Below are positions 35,097 to 42,881 of a stretch of DNA of 64,000 nucleotides, piece by piece (position 1 is the first letter of the stretch; each line of letters opens with the position of its first letter). The position numbers were made by a program, and so were the translations under genes. Source of the DNA: Pleomorphomonas koreensis DSM 23070 (GTDB lineage Bacteria > Pseudomonadota > Alphaproteobacteria > Rhizobiales > Pleomorphomonadaceae). Under the pieces are notes generated by a model. The model saw only the letters and a list, made by a program, of their open reading frames with translations. It searched no databases and was not told the DNA's origin. The stretch lies in contig NZ_AULH01000017.1 in NCBI RefSeq assembly GCF_000425185.1, forward strand, positions 42,810-106,809, given 5' to 3'.

Positions 35097-35216
35097 ATGG
35101 AACTGCTTGTTCGCGCCGTCTCACTACCGATCAAACGGCCGGGGCTGGCGCTCGTCGTGTCGCTCGGCGTGGCGGTCGCCTCCGTTGTCGTGTTGTTCGC
35201 CGGGGCGCCGTCATGA
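35097..35216 (+). CDS. small membrane protein (39 aa)
   Basis: A 39-aa protein (MELLVRAVSLPIKRP, then a membrane segment ALVVSLGVAVASVVVLFA). GAGGAGGGGG precedes the ATG and its stop overlaps the next gene's start (ATGA), so translation is likely despite its size. The function is unknown. Confidence 0.55.
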   Translation: MELLVRAVSLPIKRPGLALVVSLGVAVASVVVLFAGAPS

Positions 35217-35509
35217 GCGCTGCAGCTCTCACCGTCGACCAGGGCGCGGCGCTGCTGTGGCTGCGCAAGGTGGGCGGCCACGCTGGGACTGATGCGCGGG
35301 GCTACGTCGTTGCGGATCGCTCGGTGTGCCCCGTGCTGCTGGCGGCCTTCAATGGGCTTGCTCGCCGTCAACTGGTGGATCTCCAGTCCTTCCCGGACGG
35401 CGCCTACGGACGATCCGAAGTGAGCCTTACCGAGGCCGGCGCGTCCTTCCCGATCGAACCGGAATCCGAACGACGCCTCGACGCGCTTCTGAGGAGGTTC
35501 GACGACTGA
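35213..35509 (+). CDS. phage protein, winged-helix-like
   Basis: A 98-aa protein (LTVDQGAALLWLRKVGGHAG, then LAAFNGLARRQLVDLQSFP and EVSLTEAGASF) whose helix-strand pattern resembles a winged helix like those in small DNA-binding phage proteins. I do not know the family. It overlaps the preceding small gene by 4 bases. The 135 bases after it hold no gene, but TTGTCA near 35605 may belong to a promoter for the next unit. Confidence 0.5.
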   Translation: MSAAALTVDQGAALLWLRKVGGHAGTDARGYVVADRSVCPVLLAAFNGLARRQLVDLQSFPDGAYGRSEVSLTEAGASFPIEPESERRLDALLRRFDD

Positions 35510-35644
35510 CACGGCGGCAACGCCTCTAGCTCTGATCACTCGCCGGCCCGTCCGGCTCGCCCACACCATCATCATTTCACGCGGTTTCCCGCCACGGGGA
35601 ACCATTGTCAGTTTCCCCGATGGGGGATTTCCCGAGGGTTCGAC

Positions 35645-36118
35645 ATGGCGATTTCAGATGTCACCTTTCTCACCATCAAATCCGCCACGCGCGATCTGGT
35701 ACGCGATTGCGGCGGCGTGATGCGCGCCGGCCGCATCGCCTCGGTGTCCGATACGACGGTGAGCCGCTGGCAGACGCCGGGCAATGGCGACGTGATCACC
35801 ATCATGGCCGCGCTCGCCCTCGAGGCGGAATGCGGCGTGCCGTGGGTGACGTCGGCCATGGCGGAGGCAAACGGTTGCCGCCTCGGCGATCCCTCGGGCG
35901 GCGGCGCAGTGCCGGCCAATCTTCAACGCCTGCACGCCGAAGCGGATCTCGCCATGAGCGAGACCGGCATGGAGATCCAGCGGGCGTTGGAGGATGGGCA
36001 TGTAACGCCGGGTGAAGCGGAAGTGATCGACCGCAAGGCGGCAAAGTCCGAGCAGAAGTTGCGGGCGGTCCGGCAGCGTGTGGCCGTCCTCAAGGTGGTC
36101 GGAGGGCGCGAACCGTGA
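35645..36118 (+). CDS. phage regulatory protein (HTH-like)
   Basis: A 157-aa protein with a probable N-terminal DNA-binding region: TIKSATRDLVRDCGGVMRAG, VSDTTVSRWQTPG and then a helix that continues IMAALALEAECGVPWVT. The C-terminal half is a long charged helix, possibly a coiled coil (EADLAMSETGMEIQRALEDG). It resembles CII/YdaT-type phage regulators in layout but not clearly in sequence. It starts a new tightly overlapping series that runs to 44583. Confidence 0.6.
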   Translation: MAISDVTFLTIKSATRDLVRDCGGVMRAGRIASVSDTTVSRWQTPGNGDVITIMAALALEAECGVPWVTSAMAEANGCRLGDPSGGGAVPANLQRLHAEADLAMSETGMEIQRALEDGHVTPGEAEVIDRKAAKSEQKLRAVRQRVAVLKVVGGREP

Positions 36119-36402
36119 CCGACCTGTTTCATTACGCGTCCGAGGCCGCCCGCCCGGCGCCGATGCCTGCGACGGGGCTCGATGCGCTGCAACCGTCCGG
36201 CAGCTTCGAAAAGCACGGCAAGGCGTCGCTGTTCGTCCACCACTGCGCCAAGTGCGGCGATGTGCGCGCGCCCTACGGCTACCGCTGCCATATCGGCGCG
36301 GCGATGGACAGCCGCGATCCGCGAAAGGCCGGCATCTGGCTTTGCAGGGACTGCAACGCCGAAGTGCTCGCCGAGGAAACCGACCAGGGGAGGGCAGCAT
36401 GA
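36115..36402 (+). CDS. small zinc-finger phage protein
   Basis: A 95-aa protein with a Cys/His pattern CAKCGDVRAPYGYRCHIG followed by WLCRDCN, typical of a zinc ribbon. The GTG start overlaps the previous stop. The function is unknown; proteins of this shape in phages usually bind DNA or partner proteins. Confidence 0.65.
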   Translation: MTDLFHYASEAARPAPMPATGLDALQPSGSFEKHGKASLFVHHCAKCGDVRAPYGYRCHIGAAMDSRDPRKAGIWLCRDCNAEVLAEETDQGRAA

Positions 36403-36854
36403 TTTCCAACGAGTGGACCGAACTCAAGCCGCCGTCGGGTAACGGCAAGGGCAGCAGTCCGGTGATGCTTTCCATGGTGGTCGCAAAATCTCCTCGTCCT
36501 CGCTGCCGCATCAACCTTTCGCGTGATGTTGTTTCCTCCATTGGCGCGCTGGGCTGTCGGGTGAAGGTGAGCATGGGCTACGGCGAGAATGCCGGGAGCC
36601 TGAGGCTCATCGCCGACGGTGAGGGGCCATTCAACCTGAAGCCCATGACTGTCAAGGATAGTCCGGACAAGCGGCCGAACGGACGGTTTACGCTACTGTT
36701 GCCGATATCCGATGAATTGGTGGCCACCAGGGTACCACAGGTGTCGGCCCGCTATCGGCTGGAACCGGTTGGGGCCATGAAAGCACTGATCATCACCTTG
36801 CCGAGTGTGCTTCTGGCCAAGGCGGGTGAGCCGCAGAGGCGGGTGCAGAGATGA
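36399..36854 (+). CDS. phage protein of unknown function
   Basis: A 151-aa, beta-rich protein (GYGENAGSLRLIADGEGPF, NGRFTLLLPISDEL, ALIITLPSVLLAK) that I do not recognise. It overlaps the genes on both sides by 4 bases (ATGA), so it is part of the coupled early operon. Confidence 0.6.
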   Translation: MISNEWTELKPPSGNGKGSSPVMLSMVVAKSPRPRCRINLSRDVVSSIGALGCRVKVSMGYGENAGSLRLIADGEGPFNLKPMTVKDSPDKRPNGRFTLLLPISDELVATRVPQVSARYRLEPVGAMKALIITLPSVLLAKAGEPQRRVQR

Positions 36855-37396
36855 GCCCGCTCTCTCCCCTCCAGCAATCGGCCGTGCTTGGCCTATGCCG
36901 CGAGCGGGTGCCGCTTGGCGTGCAGGCGCGCGGCCTGAAGCTCAATCGGCACGATGTGAAAGCCGCCGCGCTGGAACTCCTCAAGAATGGCGACATCGGC
37001 GAATTGCCGGCCGACGACATCCGGGGAGGGCGCGCCTTCTCCTGGCCGGAAGTCATGCTGCCGGATGCGCCGGAGTTCGTGGAAGAGCCGATCGCCGATG
37101 CCGAGCTGTCGCGCGACACGCTGCCGGCGCGCTATTGGAACGGGCGCCGGCTGTCGGACCGTCATTTCATCGTCGCTCGATCGCTGGCCGAAGTGCCGGT
37201 TTGCACTTGTGTTCCAGTTGTCGAGATCTGCGATCGGCTGGAAGCGCTGGGCTATCGCGGCGAGCGGAAGTCGGTGCAGGTCGCGGTGCTGGAACTGCGG
37301 CGGCTGGGCTTCGTCATCACCTTCGACATCGACGGCGACGGCTATGTGCTGAGCGCGGAAAGTCGCGCCGCGTGGATGGGGGGCGACCATGCTTAA
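36851..37396 (+). CDS. phage protein of unknown function
   Basis: A 181-aa protein that I do not recognise. The N-terminal 50 residues (LSPLQQSAVLGLCRERVPLG) look helical and possibly DNA-binding; the C-terminal part has LSDRHFIVARSLAEVPVCT and RKSVQVAVLELRRLGFVITF, suggesting a second winged-helix-like domain. It overlaps the next gene by 8 bases. Confidence 0.55.
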   Translation: MSPLSPLQQSAVLGLCRERVPLGVQARGLKLNRHDVKAAALELLKNGDIGELPADDIRGGRAFSWPEVMLPDAPEFVEEPIADAELSRDTLPARYWNGRRLSDRHFIVARSLAEVPVCTCVPVVEICDRLEALGYRGERKSVQVAVLELRRLGFVITFDIDGDGYVLSAESRAAWMGGDHA

Positions 37397-39155
37397 GCCC
37401 CATCCCTTCGCCGCCATCTTCCCCATGCTGGATGCCGACGACGGCGCCGCGCTGCGCGCCGACATCTCGGCGCACGGCCTCCGCGAAAAGGTCGTGCTCT
37501 ACCACGATGAGATCCTCGACGGCCGAAACCGCTACGGTGCGCTCGTCGATATCGCCAAGCTGGGCTTGCCATATCGCGGGCAGGCATTCACGGCGGCCGA
37601 CATCGAGCAGGGTGAGTTTGAGTTCTTCACCTGGTTCACCGGCACCGAGGCGGAAGCCCTCGAATATGTGCTGTCGAAGAACCTCCACCGTCGTCACCTC
37701 AACGAGTCCCAACGGGCGATGGTGGCCGCCAATCTGGCGAACCTGAAGCCGGGGCGGCCGTCTTCTGACAATGCGGCAAATTTGCCGGTTTTCCGTCAAT
37801 CGGATGCGGCGGAGCGACTTTCGGTGTCTGAGCGATCGGTGCGCGATGCTCGCGCCGTGAAGGCGCTCCAAGCCGGAGGGCTTCAGGAAGCCGTCGAGCG
37901 GGGCGAGATGCGGGTGTCAGAGGCGGCCATTGCTGCCCGCGCTCTCGCCGCCATGCCGACCGACGAACAAGCCAGGATCATCCGAGAGCATGCCAACCCG
38001 AAAGCGTTGGCGAAGGTGATCAAGGAGGAGCGCGCCGAGAAGCAGGCGGCCAAGGCAGAGAAGCGGCAGGAAAAGGAACGGACCCTTGGCGCAAAACAGC
38101 GTGAGTTGCCCAAGAAGAAATACGGCGTGATCCTCGCGGATTTCGAGTGGAAATATGAGGTCTATAGCGAGGAAACCGGACGGGATCGTTCGCCGGACAA
38201 CCACTATCCATGTTCCGACATAGAGGCCTTGAAAGCGCGTGACGTTGGGTCGCTCGCCGCCGATGACAGCATGTTCTTCGGATGGGTGCCCGCGCCGTTC
38301 CTGAAGCTCGCCATGGAGCTATTGGAAGCCCACGGCTTCCAGTATGTGACCCATCTCGTCTGGATCAAGCAAAGGGTCGGCGAGGCGAGGGGGACCGCCT
38401 ATTGGTTCTCCGGCGAGCATGAAATCGTGTTGGTCGCCAAGCGAGGCAACCCGCCGGCACCGACGCCGGGCACTCAGTTTCCGAGCTATTTCATTGCGCC
38501 CGTCGGTGAGCACTCGGTGAAACCGGACAATGTGCACGTCATAGCCGAAGCCTACTTCCCGACTTTCACCAAGATCGAACTCAATGCCCGACGCCGCCGG
38601 CCGGGCTGGGATGCCTGGGGCAACGAGGCGGATGGAGGTGAGGATGAAAATCCAGAAAGTTCGGAAGGCTCGGCGCAAATGGATCGCCGCGAAGGTGAAA
38701 CGGCTGACATCGGTGAAGCTTCCTCAGACGACGCGGTTTCGCTCTCGCCAATGGGTGATGTGCCTGCCGGTGGCGAGCCTGTCGTGTCGCAGACGGGATG
38801 TGGCGGTCTCGCAAGCGACGAGCCTGCGCGCCTTAATGCTGGGGATTCCGATCGAAGGATAATCGACCTCCTCGGCAAGGCCGTCGCCGATGCCCTCGGC
38901 GTCGATGCCGAACTCAAGTCCGGCGACAGCCGTTACCAAACGCTCGACGAGCGGAAACTCCGCCGTCACGTGGTCCGCATCGCCTTCGATGTGTTCGGGA
39001 TCTCATTCCCACGTATCGCCGTCGTGCTCGGCGGGACCAAGCAGGCCGGCGCGCAAAAGCGGGCGACTGCTGCCGCCGAGATCGAGGCTGATCCGGATCT
39101 CGCAAAGAAGCTGGAAAGGGTGCCTGACGACGTAGCGTGGAGGGCGAAGCAATGA
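37389..39155 (+). CDS. ParB-like / MT-A70 methyltransferase fusion
   Basis: A 588-aa multidomain protein. Residues 1-110 are a ParB-like domain (LREKVVLYHDEILDGRNRYG). An HTH follows at about 140-165 (RLSVSERSVRDARAVKAL), then a coiled basic linker (about 215-240). An MT-A70-type adenine methyltransferase spans about 245-415. Its catalytic motif, normally DPPW, reads DFEW here (residues 251-254), next to KYEVYSEETGRDRSPDNHYP; other MT-A70 features are kept (FFGWVPAPFLKLAMELLEAH, SGEHEIVLVAKRG, RRRPGWDAWGNE). A final domain (about 515-575, HVVRIAFDVFGISFPRIAVV) looks like DnaA domain IV. It probably methylates phage DNA, or is a DNA-binding protein whose catalytic site has degenerated. Confidence 0.75.
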   Translation: MLKPHPFAAIFPMLDADDGAALRADISAHGLREKVVLYHDEILDGRNRYGALVDIAKLGLPYRGQAFTAADIEQGEFEFFTWFTGTEAEALEYVLSKNLHRRHLNESQRAMVAANLANLKPGRPSSDNAANLPVFRQSDAAERLSVSERSVRDARAVKALQAGGLQEAVERGEMRVSEAAIAARALAAMPTDEQARIIREHANPKALAKVIKEERAEKQAAKAEKRQEKERTLGAKQRELPKKKYGVILADFEWKYEVYSEETGRDRSPDNHYPCSDIEALKARDVGSLAADDSMFFGWVPAPFLKLAMELLEAHGFQYVTHLVWIKQRVGEARGTAYWFSGEHEIVLVAKRGNPPAPTPGTQFPSYFIAPVGEHSVKPDNVHVIAEAYFPTFTKIELNARRRRPGWDAWGNEADGGEDENPESSEGSAQMDRREGETADIGEASSDDAVSLSPMGDVPAGGEPVVSQTGCGGLASDEPARLNAGDSDRRIIDLLGKAVADALGVDAELKSGDSRYQTLDERKLRRHVVRIAFDVFGISFPRIAVVLGGTKQAGAQKRATAAAEIEADPDLAKKLERVPDDVAWRAKQ

Positions 39156-39403
39156 TCGATCGCAGCAACCTCCCTGAGGTCCGTAACCCGATCTTAGCCC
39201 TTCCGGCATTCAAGCGCCTTCAGTCGTTGCCCGTCGAAACCCGCCAAGTGCTTGGCGATATTCTTCAGGACCTCGCCATGGATGCTCGTGGGCGTGCAGA
39301 GAAGTGCTGGCGCACCCACAAGGCGCCAATGGCCTTCTATTGGAAAGTCGTATCGGTTCTGACCGGCCACATTCGCCGTGCATTGCTTCGAGGTGCAGCA
39401 TGA
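39152..39403 (+). CDS. small phage protein
   Basis: An 83-aa helical, basic protein (LPAFKRLQSLPVETRQVLGD, then CWRTHKAPMAFYWKVVSVLT). It lies between two methyltransferase genes with ATGA overlaps on both sides, which ties it to that module. The function is unknown. Confidence 0.6.
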   Translation: MIDRSNLPEVRNPILALPAFKRLQSLPVETRQVLGDILQDLAMDARGRAEKCWRTHKAPMAFYWKVVSVLTGHIRRALLRGAA

Positions 39404-41514
39404 ACGCGCCCCTTCGCCCGCGCATGCTGCGCGAACTCAAGATTGACAGCTTTGCCGGCGGCGGCGGGGCGTCCGAGGGCATCCGCATCGCGCTTGGTTG
39501 TGACCCCGATATCGCCGTGAACCACGACGACATGGCGCTCGCCATGCACCGGATCAACCACCCCGGCACGCACCACCTAGTGCAGGATGTCGCCGTGGTC
39601 GATGCCGTCGGCCTCTGCGACGGTCTGCCGATCGGCATGCTGTGGATGTCACCCGACTGTACCGACCATTCCAAGGCCAAGGGCTCGGCGCCGCTGCGCG
39701 ATGCCGACCGGACGACGCGCGGCATCGGCTGGGCGATCGTCGGTTGGGTGAAGGCCCTGCCCATGTGGCAGCGCCCGCGCGTGGTGTTCCTCGAAAATGT
39801 CGAGGAATACGAGCATTGGGGACCGTTGCTGCCGAACGGCAAGCGAGACCCGGCGCGCAAGGGCGAGATCTTCAACCAGTTCGTCGGGGCGTGGCGGGCG
39901 CTGGGCTACAAAAAGATCGAGTGGCGGCAGCGACGCGCATGGAAAAGCGGCGCCGGCACCATCCGCAACCGGCTCTACATGATCATGCGGCGCGACGACG
40001 AGCCAATCGTCTGGCCGGAGCCGACGCACGGCAACCCAAACGATGCAGCCGACGCTGCCCGCATCGCCGCCGGCAAGCTCAAACCGTGGGTGACCGTCGC
40101 CGAGGGAATCGACTTCAATCTGCCATGTCCGTCGATCTTCGCTACGGCTGAGGAGATCAAAACCAAATTCGGCATCCGGGCCAAACGTCCGCTTGCCCGC
40201 AACACCCTCGGTCGCGTGGCGAAAGGCGTGAAACGGCGCGTGCTCGATGCGCCGAGGCCGTTCATGGTGAAGGTCAACCACTCCTCTGCGGCGCGTGACG
40301 ATGCCCGCGACCGGCCATCAGATGCGCCGCTTTCGGCCATGACGGGCGTGCGTGACGATGCGATCGTGGCGCCGCACGTAGCCTATGCCCAGCATGGCGG
40401 CAACCACCGTCCGGCGACCCTTCCGGGGCAGACGATCACGGCGAGCCCGAAGGATCAGAACCAGGTCGTCAGCGCTTTCCTAGCCCCACGGTTGCAGGAG
40501 AAGGCCGGAGACGAGCCTAGATCGAGGTCGGTTGACCTGCCAGCGGCCACTATTCCGGCAAGCGACAGCCTGCCGGGGCATCTGGTCTCGGCAATCATTG
40601 CTCGTCAGTTCGGCAACTCGATTTCAAACGACGCGGATGCACCGAGCGGGACGCTCGTCGCTGGTGGGGACGGCAAATCTCAACTCGTTGCCGCCTATAT
40701 GGCCCAGCAAAACGACGGGCCGCGCCAGGGTGCGATGGCGCGAGGTGCCGACGAGCCTTTGTCTACGGTCACAACCAAGGGCTCGCAACAGACCGTTATC
40801 GCAGCGGCCATGGCGACCATGCGCAACTCAGGCCTGCCGGATTCGCCGGCAGACCAGTCGGGGCGGACGCTCGTCGCTGATGGTGCAGCCGAAACGCTGA
40901 TTGCGGCGAGCATGCTGACGCTTCGCGGATCTTCTCGCCGCGAAGCCGGTGCCGATGAACCGTCCCGCACGATATCGGCTGGCGGCAACCACAATGCCCT
41001 CGTCAGCCTGCCGCTGATGACGGTCTACTACGGCACCGATGACGACGGCGCGTCGGTCGACGAGCCAAGCCGCACCGAGACGGCCAAGCCGCGCTTCGGG
41101 CTTGCCGAGGTACTGGCCTCAGCCCCTCCATTCGGGCCGGAGTATTACGCCAGGGCGCGGCAGGTTGCCGAGTTTCTGCGTTCGCATGGTTGCTGGGATG
41201 GCGGCGAGTTCGTCACGATCGAGGTCGACGGGCTGACATTTGTCCTCATAGACATTGGTATGCGCATGTTGACGCCGCGCGAGAGGTTCAACGCGCAAGG
41301 CTTCCGGCGTGACTATGTCATCGACCACGGCATTGACGAGCACGGCCGCATCGTCCGGTTCACGCTAGAGCAGCAAGGCTACATGTGCGGCAACAGCGTC
41401 TGCCCGACAGAGGCGGCAGCGCTGGTGGCGGCAAACTACCGCCCGCGCGAAGTAATGGCGCCTGCGAGCTACGAAGCGGCCGATATGCCTCTTTTCATGG
41501 AGGCGGCAGAGTGA
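39400..41514 (+). CDS. C5-cytosine DNA methyltransferase with repeat-built insert
   Basis: A 704-aa protein. Motif I is DSFAGGGGASEGI near residue 16, and the catalytic motif IV reads SPDCTDHSKAKG near 85 with its cysteine in place of the usual PPC context. Motif VI is the ENVEE near 130, and motif X sits at the C-terminus (GYMCGNSVCPTEAAALV). Between about 326 and 570 lies a stretch built of seven degenerate units of about 35 residues (see findings). It should put a 5-methyl group on cytosine in phage and possibly host DNA. Its stop overlaps the next methyltransferase gene (GTGA). Confidence 0.88.
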   Translation: MNAPLRPRMLRELKIDSFAGGGGASEGIRIALGCDPDIAVNHDDMALAMHRINHPGTHHLVQDVAVVDAVGLCDGLPIGMLWMSPDCTDHSKAKGSAPLRDADRTTRGIGWAIVGWVKALPMWQRPRVVFLENVEEYEHWGPLLPNGKRDPARKGEIFNQFVGAWRALGYKKIEWRQRRAWKSGAGTIRNRLYMIMRRDDEPIVWPEPTHGNPNDAADAARIAAGKLKPWVTVAEGIDFNLPCPSIFATAEEIKTKFGIRAKRPLARNTLGRVAKGVKRRVLDAPRPFMVKVNHSSAARDDARDRPSDAPLSAMTGVRDDAIVAPHVAYAQHGGNHRPATLPGQTITASPKDQNQVVSAFLAPRLQEKAGDEPRSRSVDLPAATIPASDSLPGHLVSAIIARQFGNSISNDADAPSGTLVAGGDGKSQLVAAYMAQQNDGPRQGAMARGADEPLSTVTTKGSQQTVIAAAMATMRNSGLPDSPADQSGRTLVADGAAETLIAASMLTLRGSSRREAGADEPSRTISAGGNHNALVSLPLMTVYYGTDDDGASVDEPSRTETAKPRFGLAEVLASAPPFGPEYYARARQVAEFLRSHGCWDGGEFVTIEVDGLTFVLIDIGMRMLTPRERFNAQGFRRDYVIDHGIDEHGRIVRFTLEQQGYMCGNSVCPTEAAALVAANYRPREVMAPASYEAADMPLFMEAAE

Positions 41515-42395
41515 ACGCGCCATCCCGTCCCGTTCTCCGCTGGCATGGTGGCAAGTGGCGCATGGCGCCATGGATCATCGGCCATTTTCCGGCGCATCGG
41601 ATCTATGTCGAACCGTTCGGCGGTGCGGCCTCAGTGCTGGTGCGCAAGTCACGTGCCTATGGCGAGATCTACAATGATCTCGATGGGGAGGTTGTTGGCC
41701 TGTTCCGCGTGCTGAGGGATGAGCCGTCGGCGCGACGACTGCAGGAGTTGCTGCGACTGACGCCTTTCGCCCGGCAGGAGTTTCGCGAAGCCTATGAGCC
41801 TACCGATGATCTGGTGGAACGGGCGCGGCGGCTGGTTGTGCGATCCTTCATGGGGTTCGGCTCGAATGCCCATGCAAGCCAGGCCAAGGGGCACCGCTCG
41901 ACCGGTTTCCGCGCCAACAGCAACCGCTTCGGAACGACGCCGGCCCAAGATTGGGCAAACTACCCGGCGGCCATGGATGCCCTCATAGAGCGTCTGGCGG
42001 CGGTCGTGATCGAGTGCAGGCCTGCGGTTGAGGTCATGCGCCAGCACGACGGCGTGGAAACGCTGCATTACGTCGATCCGCCCTACATCCATTCCACCCG
42101 CGCCCAAGGCAACAAATATGATCTCGGCTGGCGGATGTACGCCCACGAGATGGCCGACGCCGATCATGTGGCGCTTCTGGACACCCTTTGCAGCCTCACC
42201 GGTATGGTGGTGCTCTCCGGTTACGCGCATCCACTCTATGACGACGCGCTAGCGAACTGGCACCGCCTCGAGCTCGAAACTTATGCCGACGGAGCGCGGC
42301 CAAGGACCGAAGTCCTTTGGCTCAATGCGGCGTGTTGGTGCGCCCTCGATGCCGAACGCCAGCAGCTCGAAATATTTGGGAGGGCGGGCGAATGA
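41511..42395 (+). CDS. DNA adenine methylase (D12/Dam class)
   Basis: A 294-aa N6-adenine methyltransferase. Motif X/I regions are LRWHGGKWRMAPWIIGHFP and YVEPFGGAASVLVRKSR at the front, IYNDLDGEVVGLFRVL supplies AdoMet contacts, and the catalytic DPPY is in HYVDPPYIHSTR near residue 190. It modifies adenine in a short site, most likely protecting phage DNA from host restriction. The GTG start overlaps the preceding stop (GTGA). Confidence 0.92.
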   Translation: MNAPSRPVLRWHGGKWRMAPWIIGHFPAHRIYVEPFGGAASVLVRKSRAYGEIYNDLDGEVVGLFRVLRDEPSARRLQELLRLTPFARQEFREAYEPTDDLVERARRLVVRSFMGFGSNAHASQAKGHRSTGFRANSNRFGTTPAQDWANYPAAMDALIERLAAVVIECRPAVEVMRQHDGVETLHYVDPPYIHSTRAQGNKYDLGWRMYAHEMADADHVALLDTLCSLTGMVVLSGYAHPLYDDALANWHRLELETYADGARPRTEVLWLNAACWCALDAERQQLEIFGRAGE

Positions 42396-42586
42396 CCGAC
42401 GATCTCACCTGCCGTCCGGCGCTTCGCTATCACGCCCTCCGAGCGGCCATCTGGGACGCGCTCGGCATGCCGCCGCAATCCACCGATGCCGAGCTTATCG
42501 ACGCCGTCCGCTCCCTTCGTCAGCGCGTGCCCGGTGATGACGACGGCAATCGCGCTCTATCGGATGGAGGGGCTGACCATGGCTGA
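42392..42586 (+). CDS. small phage protein
   Basis: A 64-aa protein (MTDDLTCRPALRYHALRAAI, then STDAELIDAVRSLRQRV), probably two helices with an acidic tail. It overlaps both neighbours. The function is unknown. Confidence 0.5.
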   Translation: MTDDLTCRPALRYHALRAAIWDALGMPPQSTDAELIDAVRSLRQRVPGDDDGNRALSDGGADHG

Positions 42587-42881
42587 GGCGCCCACCAAGT
42601 ACAAGCCATCGATCGACGATCAGATCGCGGCCTATTGCCAGTTGGCCGACGCGGAAGCCAACCGGATCGAATTCCGGGTATCGCGCGGACAACTGCGGCC
42701 GGAGACGGCGCAACGTCAGCTCGACGTACAGTCGGCAACCCGCACCACGCTCGCCTTCGTGCGGAAATATGCCGACGGCTTCCGCGCCTACATCGAGGCC
42801 CAACGGACTTTCGAGCGCGAACGCGAGGCGAAAATCGCGGCTGCACAGGCCAGTGACGATGCGGGGAGGGACGCGGCATGA
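42579..42881 (+). CDS. small helical phage protein
   Basis: A 100-aa protein that looks almost wholly helical (KPSIDDQIAAYCQLADAEAN through QRTFEREREAKIAAAQASDD). It lies directly before the replication initiator, with an ATGA overlap. By position it could be a helper of replication, like the small protein near lambda O, but this is not shown by sequence. Confidence 0.55.
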   Translation: MAEAPTKYKPSIDDQIAAYCQLADAEANRIEFRVSRGQLRPETAQRQLDVQSATRTTLAFVRKYADGFRAYIEAQRTFEREREAKIAAAQASDDAGRDAA

